DNA of 64,000 nt from Edolisoma coerulescens (Eukaryota > Chordata > Aves > Passeriformes > Campephagidae): positions 558,001 through 622,000 of the forward strand of contig VWZW01007674.1 of assembly GCA_013397115.1 (NCBI GenBank), written 5' to 3'. This document shows positions 53,111 through 64,000 of this stretch, piece after piece. The notes below the pieces were generated by a model. The model worked only from the letters and a program-made list of their open reading frames with translations. It made no database searches and was not told the origin of the DNA. The position numbers and the translations under genes were made by a program. How positions within the stretch are numbered: position 1 is the stretch's first letter; each line of letters starts with the position of its first letter.

Positions 53111-56100
53111 AACTCCAGGAAGTCTGGGCTTACCTGCAACTAATTAAAGGAGCTTGCGAATGAATTATGGAGCATGACCCTAGTGATTTAAGAGGTGTCA
53201 ATCCTGACCTCACACTCAGAAGTAAATCCACTGAAGTTCACGAAATTGCTCCAGTGTAAATTAGGCACCAACAAGAGCAGAATTCAAAAAAAAGTTTTCT
53301 CCTTGTCTGATAGTAATGTCAACTTTGTCAGCTCATACTTTTCTCCCTCTCTCAAAGGTCTCATCTCCCGTCAGGCATCCTCTATCCCTCTAAAAAACAC
53401 AAGCACCACCAAAACCAAGCTTGCATCCCCATTCTTTGCATCTATACATCGAGAAGAAACTCAACTAAAGACAATTAAAACACACTACTGTCAAAGCAGT
53501 AAAAGGGAGGAAGCTAGAAAAACAATTTGATTCACAACAAATAAAAGAATGGAAGTAGAGATGTTTGTGAGATGTTCTGAGAAGCAGAAATTGCAATCTT
53601 CCTGAGCTAGTGGGCTGAACTTGAAAAAGTAAAAAACAAACAAAATCTCTCTTGCTCAAATTTTTACAAAATAAAACTTTCCAGTACTGGGGCAAAAGAG
53701 AAGAGGAATGGAGAACAAAGATTATAATTATTACAGTGAGGACAGGGATACATGTGTAATGCAGTGGTTTCCCATTCATTAAGGATTCATCAGAAGTTTG
53801 CAAAAAGTTAGAATTTAAGGTCTGTCTAGGGTCCTTCTTTCCGAAACATTGCCTATTCCAACTACTAGGTCAACTTAGGTACTGTGCCAGGCATATATCC
53901 CTGGAGGGAATCATCTCTTCCATCAAAGCAATCTAAGCCATTTGGTTACAGGCACTGCTTAGGAGAAATAAGCTTTCTGTCAGCTGGAGAGTTGCCAAGA
54001 TGCTGAGATCTATCCCAAAACAATTCTGGGAAGTAATCTTTAAGAACATTTCCATTATCATATTACATTATATTATTTAATATCGTAGTGGTCCAGGTGA
54101 CATTGAACGCGACTTCAGACCCTCCTGCTCAGTACTCTCACTGCTCACAGGAAAAGCTAACCACAAACTGCCGACTTGTCATAAGCACACAGTTGATGTG
54201 TGCGCTGCAAAGAAACAAACGGCATAGCATGCACCTGAACCGGCCACCACGGACTGGCAACCTACACCCCATCTTGCTACTATGAGGATTTCTGGTTCGA
54301 CTTCTCTTGTTGCTGTGATATTCACTTAATGGCAAACATTTGAGCACTTACTGTAGGATGGGCAATATTCGCTTGTGGGATAATAATGATTTTGCTTCAC
54401 AAGTAAAAAAAAAATAGCCTAGGATGCTATCACACTGCAGAACAGGAGACAGATTTGTGTTACTGAGAGAAGGTACCAAAATCCAGCCAAGCTCTAGAAA
54501 GCCCTGAGATTTTCTAATGCAAACTGGTGACATTTTCAGATAATTAAGAAACCCTGATTGAGGTCATTTTTAGGAGTCTAATGAGTCCCTCTGGTCCTGT
54601 TTTGTTGGATATATAGGCCCATTCCTGCTCTGCAAGCAAAGAGCTCTTGGTGCAGCTTGGCAGGGAATGTATTGCAAAAATGGGATTAAAGCACACATGC
54701 TTCCCTGGCTGCTCCTGTTATTCAGACGTTGGGCCTTTATCAGCTACCAGCAAAAGCAACAAACAGTGAGAACAGGCACAGATGACCTTGGATTGTCGTC
54801 AACCCTTTTCCCAGGCAGACCCCACGTTCCTGGCTAGCAGAACCAGTCAACAGCACTGCCTTGCTCAGAGGAATCTCCAGGACGCCCAAGGACAGAGCTG
54901 CCATATCAGAGCAGTGGGAAGTCTCACCCACGGTAACAAAGACATCAGGCTTTGCTCACATGTCCATATATTTTTCCCATAGTGTGTTTCATGTAGAATC
55001 CCACAACAGTTAGATTAGCATTTTAGCTGAAAGAAAAGGCACAGAGCACTGACTGGCATTTTGCTTGTAATGAACTAAACAACTTGTTTACATGTTGACT
55101 ATTTGCAAGCAGGGGGAATGTCACAAACCTATATTAATAAAAATTTTATGCCATAATTACCTCCATTTTCACATATACACCAGTCCATCGTCAGTAGATC
55201 ATTTATGACCTAAATTTTAAATAAATTTCTCTCCTGATTTTAGTATACTGTAAGTCACTAATCAGTAATACTACTCTTGTTTTACATCCTACAGGACCAA
55301 CACAGCTGAAACACACTCAGTTACATATACACTAAATTATAACTTCAGGATTTTTACATTTGTACTTAGGTACTGTTAGTTTTATTCACACTCACCTGAA
55401 ACATAGCAAGGAGGCTGCAAGAAAATATAAATAATTCAAAAGTATATGGCATAAAAAACCTTAGGTGGGCATGTTCTTAACAAGAGCTTGCCAAATGTTT
55501 GGACAGCCAACACATAAATTTTGAAAAAGGAAGGTAAGTTTTGACATAAATCTATTGGGGTAACATCTATAGCATTAACACAAGGCCTAAACATGCTGCA
55601 TCTACAGGGTTAGAGTGAGCAGGGCTTTAGAACAGAGCCCACCACCTCACCTCCAGCCCCTCACACAGAACTGCAGCTTGTCTCTACCCAAGTAGAAGAA
55701 ACACAGTGTCCTATCTTCTCGGTGTATTGGGAAGTGTCATGTCTCATGGAACATAACGCTGCTGTCCTGATCCACCTCTGTTTCAAACACTTTTACTATT
55801 TACATAACACAAGCGCATTGATATCTTTTGTGAGGTCTCAACAATATTCCTGTTCACCCTGAAAAGCCTTATTTTAGCTGACAATATTTCAAACTGTGAA
55901 AGAAATTTTACCTTGTATTTATTATCTTCTGATTTCCTTTTTATCTTGTTAAGTTTCAACGTAGAGTTGCTGTTCTCTGGAGGGAGGGAAAGTTAGGTTC
56001 TTATTATACATTCTTCAACTCTTGTGAATTGGAAAGTGAAACAAACTAGACACCGACACTAAAAACCACAAATCTAATTTTGCTGTGGAGGGAAACACAA

Positions 56101-59100
56101 AAAACAAAGCTGAAAAAGAAGTGGCTTCTGGCAGATTAGCAACTGTTTAATATTCTCAGATATTTCCAGTGATTTACAATTTTCTTTTATTCATATATAT
56201 TAATATTCAAAGTATCAGATTCATAGAGATCTAAATAAGACAGTGTGCTGTAATGTAGCTTGTTACAGCAAAACAGGGCCCCACATGCACAGAACTCCTG
56301 CAAGAGATTTGAAGCCTTAACCCCTTTTTATTTATTAAAGCTGTGCAGGCATCTCTCATACACTGTTTCTTGTCAGCCCTCCTCCTCCCTTTCTTTGATC
56401 TTTACCAATAGTTGCTTAGCTGGAAGAGGAGGAAAAGATATCAGAGTGTCAATGTTACAGACTCAACACCAGCCTTCTACATCTCCAAAAAATTCACGTA
56501 GTCAGCATAACAAAGATAACTATGCAGCTACACAGTGTAAAAATTGGCGCCAACAATTCATCCTTCACAACTTTGGGGATTATATTCATGACAGGGACCT
56601 CAAATTTTTTTTTTTTTTTAAGCAAAATTTCCCCTCTAAACTATAGAAACAATTCTTGGATGTCTTTAGTCTGTCTTGATCTCAGGCCTGATCCTGATTA
56701 TCCAGTTTTAATTTTTGCATGCACTACTCAGTTTTCTATCAAGTACACCTGAATTACTTGTACGCTGATGTCTAGACTGAAGTCCCTTTATTTTTTAATG
56801 GGATATTCCAATAAAATAAATACACTTTAACACTAAAGAGGAGTCTCTACTAGTAAGAAGTACATGGAGGCCTCAATCTGAAGCTTTCAAAAATTTGGGG
56901 AGACAGAAGTTGTGTAAGTTTCCAGAGCCTGGCTCAAGTCTGCCCCCAGTTTAACAAACTCCTGAAAATCTGTTTAGTGTGGCTGCCAGAAGATTCTCGG
57001 TCATGCATTGTTTTTAAATTTCCCCAACAATAGAAAATAATGTTACGAACAAACTGCTTCAAAAGGAGAGTACAAGTCTTTCTGGTAGCCACCGCAAAAC
57101 CACAGTAATAGTAGGAAAAGGAATCTAAGAAAACAGACACATGCTCTGAAGAACACATATTCAGTAACTATGGTTGCTCCTCTCCTTGAGTGGAGTCATC
57201 GGTAAAATTTAGATGGGACGAAACTGAGTTCCCATCATGAAGCACGTGATTTACACGTCCAGAGACACGGGTCTGTCTGCCTTATTCCTTGAGTAACTAG
57301 CTGAGGGGGGGAAAAAAAGGAAAAATAAAAGGAAAAAATAAAAAAGGAAAATAAAAGGATAAAGAAAATAAATAAAAGAATAAATTAAAAATTATAGAAT
57401 AAAGAAAAAGGTGAACCCTTTGGGAGTCCTTTTCACTCCTTCCTGCATTAAAGGTAGGAAAAAAGGTTTTTACCTTACATCCATCAACGGGATACAGAGG
57501 TGGTACCTTGATTCATCCGAAATAATGCTGTTTCCATCCTCTTATTCCTAGAACAACGATAAAAGTGAGCTTCTAAGGCGACTTAAACCTTGGAGGAAGC
57601 AGGTGGTATAGTCTGGGGAACAATCAATATCTGACCCCCCTTGAAAAGTTCCTCATTGCTACTCTGAATGGAGTCCAGGGATACTGTCTACACATGGCTT
57701 TAACCACCTTTAAACAAAAACTTTAAATGTGGTCCCAAAAGTGGTACAACATGACTTCCTCTTGCCCATGAGGAGAAAATGGAACATAATACCTTGCTAA
57801 CCACTCTTATCTCTAATAAGCACAGAGCACACAATATAATTATGATTCTAAGACAGGTTTAACATTTGGATTGAACATAATTAATAGCACCCTACCTGAG
57901 AAAATTAACAGCTGAGAAAAACAAACTGCCACATTCATCCAAAGAAAGTGCTAACTTTGAATCTGCTGTTGACTGGAAGAGCTTCGCTGTTCCTTCCTTA
58001 CTGATGACACCACCTCAAAGAAAGGAATGAGTATTTTGCTGTGACTATCTGCTTACTCCACTATGGAGTTTGTTTTTTTTTTTAATAGAGTAGGCAGGAG
58101 TGAGCTGTCCAGACACAGCTTAAATGTAATGACTGCAATTGGGGTTTTTTCAGTATTCAAGCTTTCTTGTTTACAGAGTGAATTTTGGTCGTTGGAACAA
58201 AAACGATCATAAGAAGGCTGCTTTTGTAGCACATGCAGGAGTTATACAGCTAACAACAACACCAGTCTTTTTAACTACATGGAAAATTAGATTCAGCATG
58301 AAAATACCTCACCTGCTAATGTTTTTTTAGTTTAATATTATTCGTGAAATGCTTTTCATTTCAAGGGGTTTTTAAAATAATTTTAATAACACCTTCAATG
58401 GTTTCACCCCCCTTCCATATAAATATAAAAGAATTCTAGTATTGCATTCTTTCATTTTTTTCTTTCCTTGTGTTTTCTTCCATTATTTTCAAAACAATCT
58501 GTAACTTATAATATCTTCCACTTCGTAAAAATTTGAAGTAAGAAAAATAAAATGTGATGGCTGGTTGCAGTGGAAAGAAAAACATCCACATAAACAGCAG
58601 TTAAGTATTAGTGAGGGGATAAGAAGGCACAAGCTCATTTTATTGCATTGATTGGCCAAACACCAGAGGAAAATGGTAGTAAGGGGGAAATAAGACTGTT
58701 TTAGCTATGTTTTAAATCCTGCTAAATAGAAACAGCTTCAAAAGTGTCACAGAATTGTTCTTCCATTTCCCATCCAACTTTACCTTGGTAGAGGAAAGAA
58801 ACAACAGAAAGTTGTGGATTGACCTGCCTAAAATACCAGTTTAGGTCAACTTTAAAAGTTGATGACTGCAAATTTCAGTGAACAAATACAGTACTGGTAT
58901 AACATAAAATGATCCTGGGAACCCATCAGAGTCAGTTATTGCTGTCAATGTCACGGTGGAGCCAGCCCTGATTTACTTGCTCCCAAGCCTCCCCAGCTGG
59001 AGCCCGTGGAAATGATCTGATACAAATTTCCCCAAGCCAAACAGGATCTCAGGTCAGCATTCAGAATAATTTTGCTGGTACTTTTTAACAGAGATAACCA

Positions 59101-62100
59101 CATTGGCAAAGTCCCTTACATAAAACTAGCATTGCCACAGTGTGTTATTTGTTGGGCTTTTTTTTTTGCCTCTTGTTTGTTTTTTAAGCAAAGGTGAATC
59201 AGCTTTGCTGTCAGGACACCTCCTTCGAATGCAGTAGCCATTCCTCCAGCAGGAAGCTCTGCCACACAACTCTTGCTCCAGCCACTCTTCTCACACATCT
59301 AAGCCCTTGTGTCAAGGCTTCTACTTGCTCAGGCTTTTGCTAGAGTTGACAGGCCTTTGCTGACACTGGTACTCTGTGCTGCCTCAGCAGAAAGCACCTA
59401 AGAAGAACTTGTCAAAGTTTATTATGAAATTCCAAGCAAAAAAAAAGGCTGATGGGATACTGCTTGATGCAAGGCCCAGATTTTTGCTCCCACTGATGAT
59501 GCTTATTAGGCTATTTCTAAGACTATCCTTAGGCATCTGTGGAATCCCTGTGGAATCCTTACGCCATTCCAAGGAAGACTCCTAATGCAGGATTTACCAG
59601 GCATATGTATAGACATAGGGACAGATTCTCATCTTTTATTTGTATTACTGATACAGGCCAGTTTACAGGGAGCCTAAATAGGCTATAGAGGCTCCAACTT
59701 CCTAACCAGTATGCCCATGAACCACACACTCTTTCCCTCACAGTGCTATAAGTAGCACTCACGCATACATATTTAAGCCATCTTCAGATTCCAGGCTGAC
59801 AGGACAGAAAGGATTCTTACCCAAGATCTGAGAGTGGAATACAAGTCTAAACACATCATCACATAAAACTCCATCATAAAAATCCAAGTTCCCTGCCTCG
59901 CTATTCCTTCCAGTGTCTGCTTGTGATGGGGCTTTTCTTGTTTGTTTTAAAGGTCAACAGCCAGCTAGGAGCATGCCAGCCTGTACATTTGAGAAAAGAA
60001 GGCACAAGCCTCTTCAGCATCAGAAAAAAAAAACTCGAAGAAACCTAAGAAAGGAAACCTTACAGCACTTAGAATATTTTGGTACCTGTCATGCCCAGGA
60101 ATGACCAAGCACTACAGTCTTTAAACTGAGCAAAACTTTGTAAAGCTGCATGTAAGATCAGTCACCTACTAAGAACAGTGTCTTATATATGTTGAATTCT
60201 GCACTCGCCTGCAAAACCCAAAGGGTTTGCCGATCTCACACATAGCAGAATGTTTCCTCCCACCTGGTGTCTACGGCTAAAGTCCTTATGAAATACTATT
60301 TAAAAGCATCAGAACAACTCTGATAGAATAAAAAAATCTACAAAGAATACTGCAGTTGCTGCTGCAACACTTCAGCTTGCAGAAAGTAGAATAGCTTACC
60401 AAATTATTATCTCAGGGAGGATTCTCCCTACTTGGTTCCTGCAAGCATCAGCATCTCACTACAAAATGCAAGCAGTGAGAATCCAGCCTTCAGGAACCCT
60501 GTGCAACCAACGGCCACAAAATAAAGCCTTATGATTGATTACCCAGGTTATGACACTTCAGAAATGGTATAGCAAGCATAACTGACCTGCAATCTTTCCC
60601 ACTCCCCTTTGGCGCTGCAACAGCTTCTTATTCTTTCCAAACCATTGGCTAGTTCTTCTCCAAGTTCTTTTTATTAAAACCTTTTATCTCCCCACACAGT
60701 AACAATTTCTCCTAGCAATCATGACCCTCCACTCTCATCACTCTTCTAGACAGAAGCATTGGCCAAATCCATTTTGGGAGAAGGGGAAGGATAGCACAAA
60801 CAGTCTGAGTTGTACTTGCATTTATTATGGGAGAGAGGTGCTTATTGCTTAAGATCACTCTCATAATCAGACAAGCAAAAGTTTCCCTTACTCTATTTAT
60901 ATATTTGGAATAATTCACTAGCTAACACTTTTCCCAGCTAAATGCATGCCAGCCTCCTGAAATGAATTCTAACTTCTGGAGCACGGAGGTTACATAACAA
61001 GGGTCAGTATGCAAAGCCTAGTGCCAGAGACAAGCAGCTGTTTCCCTCACTCACACTCCCTCCTTCTGATTATTGAACATACAACCCCAGTTGTATTCCA
61101 GATACAAATGCAAGCATGTTATATTCCAAAGCTGGGCGCTATTCCAAACTGGAGTGCTGGGGACATCCACGTTTAGCCTACTTGTTAGCATAGCACCCAG
61201 AATGCTGGAACCATAGGCATCCATTTTGAAGTTGCTGTATATTTAATTTCCTCTCCCCCACACCAATATATACTCTAACCCACCAGCAAAGCTTTGTTTC
61301 CAGTCAAATTCTTACAAAACCATCCTAGAACATCTGCTTAAAGGCTTGTGGAAGCCCTATGCCCTTTTCAAAAATCATATCAAGAAAAGTAGACCCTAGT
61401 TCAGTAAAACACCAAGACATTTGTGTACACATGATCATTGATACCATTCATTTGCTAGAGGTGAGCAACACCCTTAAATACCTTGTGGAAACAAGCCTGG
61501 GAAGAGAAGTCACACAGATATCAGACAGGACTGGAAAATAATTTAGGAAGCAATGGCTGCTGAGACTTGGATATTATAAAGAAACTATCTAGATTCAGAG
61601 GATTGTATGACTAATGCCAAGTCACTAAGTCTAAGAGCCCATAACAATAGGACACCTTGGAAAAGCAGACTGGAGTATTTTAGAGTGCTGCAATATAGCT
61701 GTATAAGCCTCAACTCACATAGCCTAAATTCCATATGGGTCCCTGTGTCTAGTGTTTCCTATTAGGTAACTCTGGGAGTTATTGGATTCAGGGGCCTAGC
61801 CTTAGTCTCCTTAAGGCTGAACGTTTGGGCTACAGATGTTAAAAACAAACAGAAAAATCCCTGCCAGTCAGGTTCTGTTCCCATTTTTAATATGCAATTC
61901 TAACCTAAAGGCTTGGTTCTGCCAAAGTCGCCTTCAACAGGAGGAAGGGTTGTCCAACATTGTCACAATCAAATCCAGTTTATTCTGCCAGTAAGATTCA
62001 TTCTGCATTTATAGTGGTGTAAACTAAAGCAGAACATCGTCTATGCTTATACAGAGCATTTAAAACGTATGTGTTGCTGTTCAGATCTTCTGTGCAAATT

Positions 62101-62439
62101 TTCATACACCGTTCTCAAACTCAACCCAGAGGAGCAAGTGGTACTATCCAATGTCAGTGTCAAGAGTCGTGACCTGAAAAGAATCAGCATTTCTCTATAA
62201 CTGTAAGTGCAGAATTTGGCCTAGATACAGTATTTCGTTATGAAAGAATGGGCTTAATAAAAGCAAAAAGATAGTTTAAAGGAAACTCGCTAGGAGCAAT
62301 GTGCCCGCAATTCTGTCCGGCTACACAGCCATTGCTTAATTTATCTGTTAACTCCCCAAATACACAATACGATACTGAGGGTGTGTCCGAATTAAGACTC
62401 GATGTGTATTACGTACGGTGAGCACCTCTGGGCGTGAGG
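53111..62439. other. Upstream flank of DPF3, no recognised gene
   Basis: About 9.3 kb with no coding exon, RNA gene or clear transposon recognised. A consensus-like minus-strand splice donor sits at 53133/53134. An old dispersed-repeat-like segment lies at 53225-53285. An A-rich low-complexity stretch lies at 57306-57410. T runs occur at about 58072-58083 and 59159-59168. Confidence 0.55.
57306..57410. repeat. A-rich low-complexity stretch
   Basis: About 105 bases built of variable aaaata, ggaaaa and aaagaa units with almost no C. This is a decayed simple repeat, not a clear poly(A) tail of a retrocopy. Confidence 0.85.
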
Positions 62440-62630
62440 TGTTTGAGGTCACGGAAAACCCTGCACGGCACATTCCTGCCTCTTTGCCCTTCCTCCTGCT
62501 CGTCCTGCTCCTCCCGCGCAGCGCTCCCCGCCCCGCGCACCTGGGCCCGGCGGGCGGCGGGCCCGGCCCCGGGGCGCCCCCGCGTGGCACTGCCAGGGCC
62601 GCCTTCAGAGAAGCGTCAGCGTCTCAACAA
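62440..62630. promoter_or_regulatory. Small GC-rich, CpG-dense block about 10 kb upstream of DPF3
   Basis: About 190 bases, with the densest part at 62510-62600, stand out from AT-rich surroundings by many CpG and G/C runs. Possible splice donors lie near it (plus strand acg|gtgagc at about 62417; minus strand cag|gtgcgc near 62541). It could be an alternative first exon, a distal element or an unmethylated orphan island. No coding sequence is recognised; the short frames across it are attributed to GC content. Confidence 0.45.
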
Positions 62631-64000
62631 TAGCAGCGTTTCCAACAGGGAGGGCGAACGAGGTGCCTTAAATTTAGGAGTCATATAGTCGAGTGACTCT
62701 ATGCCTTCATGGCCTCGAAGTTCTGATGTCTCGATGAATTTGGTGCGAGGTGTTTGGTTCTACAAATTTTCTGTAGAAAACACCCGCAAACTGCCTGAGC
62801 CATGAAAAACTAGCATCGGAAAGCTGCTGGGATGGAGCAACCCAACTCCCACGGCTTGCACCTGTATTTCTGCAGTATTTGTTCCCCATCCGGAAGTCAC
62901 ACTTGCAGCAGGTAGCGGGGGGAGAAGACCAGCACACTTCGGCTCTGTGTATTTTCTCTGCTAACATACAAGGGCAGCAGGGCAGTGGGAGAAAGGACAC
63001 AGTTTTCAGCTGCAGGGATGAAATATAATGTAATCCAGACAAAGGAGAGGAATTAAAGCTTCTAAGAAAATCTTTGTTCTGGCATCTTCTATTTTTTTTT
63101 TNACCGTAATATTATTTCTATTTTTTAATATGTTGTATATACGGTATCATATCTATATATAGCCATGATGGAGTATTGTGTACCATTCTGCTTTCCCCCA
63201 GAACCCTAAATACATGTCCTAGCACTAGGACAAAGAGGTTACACCTCAAGACTTATATTTGGACCATTCTTTTTGTATACACACACAGAGCCCCTCTCCA
63301 GGATTTGAGCATGCACATACAAGCATGAATACACATCTAGAGACTATCATTTAACCTTTGAAACCATGCTGGAAGCCTTGGGACAATCTCAAAACTACAT
63401 CTGAGAACAACTTAAAAAAAATCAGTGGTATATACACAGCATTATTAGTTATTTTCACTTTGCTTTACTGGTACAGAGATACTCCTTGAAAGCCTTTTTT
63501 TGAAGTGTTTTGTCTGCTTTTTCTCTGTTCACCTGAAATCATAGTTCTGTTTGTAACACTTAAATTATTCATACAGCAGCCAACTCTGATTTTATAGGGA
63601 TGACGATGATGCTTCAGGTGAAAAACAAAACAAAAGGATCAGAGGAACACCTACACATAAGGTAGTGTTTTCATGCCAAAATTTTTAGGCAGGAACAATC
63701 AGGTAAGAGAAGGATGAAAAACATACAAGACATCTCTATAAAGTTTAGTATTTTTTCACCATACAATGATCTTTAAAGAAAGATTAACAACACGTATTCA
63801 GGGTCACCCTGGATTTATAATGCATGTCTCAAATAACATGTGACTTTAGTTACAGCCGATAGAGCCAAAGAAGCCTGCAAGACATTTATTTCTTAAATCA
63901 CAAGGAAGCCAGTCATAGTATTTAAACTGACTTTTCATAAATATGGGTGTGTCATTCAGTTTATGATACTCTAAGAAAGCCAAAACCAATAACCATCATC
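62631..64000. other. Flanking DNA, no recognised gene
   Basis: AT-rich, with a T run ending in an undetermined base at 63102 and an A/T-rich, tata-containing stretch at about 63116-63160. Nothing else recognised. Confidence 0.5.

Noticed and set aside
1..64000. CRISPR arrays, operons, phage or bacterial mobile elements, tRNA or rRNA genes
   Set aside because: Nothing of the kind was seen; the window is vertebrate intron, promoter and flank.

Overview
This is a stretch of bird genome. The evidence is avian-type CR1 LINE copies on both strands, a solo-LTR-like fragment of a type common in birds, very old MIR/CORE-SINE relics, and AT-rich spacer DNA with one strong CpG island. Three of the four single N bases lie in or beside homopolymers (50884, 51227, 63102; the fourth is at 52023). 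There are no prokaryotic features and no long intact reading frames. The species cannot be fixed from the window.

Only one protein-coding gene can be supported, and only by a very short exon. On the minus strand, 52252 down to 52221 encodes MATVIHNPLK plus the first two bases of an alanine codon, followed at once by a GTAAGT splice donor. This is the known N-terminus of DPF3 (BAF45C), a double-PHD-finger subunit of the BAF (SWI/SNF) chromatin remodelling complex. The exon sits inside a CpG island of about 2.7 kb (about 50390-53110). Just upstream of the ATG on the gene's strand are two CCAAT boxes 31 bp apart and a GC box, so the island is read as the DPF3 promoter.

Layout: 1-52220 is DPF3 intron 1, running leftwards out of the window, with no second exon recognised. 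52221-52252 is the coding part of exon 1. About 52253-53110 is 5' UTR and promoter. 53111-64000 is upstream flank, with a small GC-rich, CpG-dense block at about 62440-62630 that could be a second regulatory element or an alternative first exon.

The intron holds CR1 fragments (2254, 9920, 19672, 20901, 23866 and 34067) and MIR-like relics (26122, 27290, 33000, 49135). It also holds a 1.3 kb highly decayed ancient CR1-type LINE (33448-34745) with a reverse transcriptase remnant and a younger CR1 tail nested inside, and an LTR fragment (31530). The most striking unexplained structure is a near-perfect 135-bp inverted repeat with a 91-bp spacer at 1521-1881. It would fold into a long hairpin in the DPF3 pre-mRNA.
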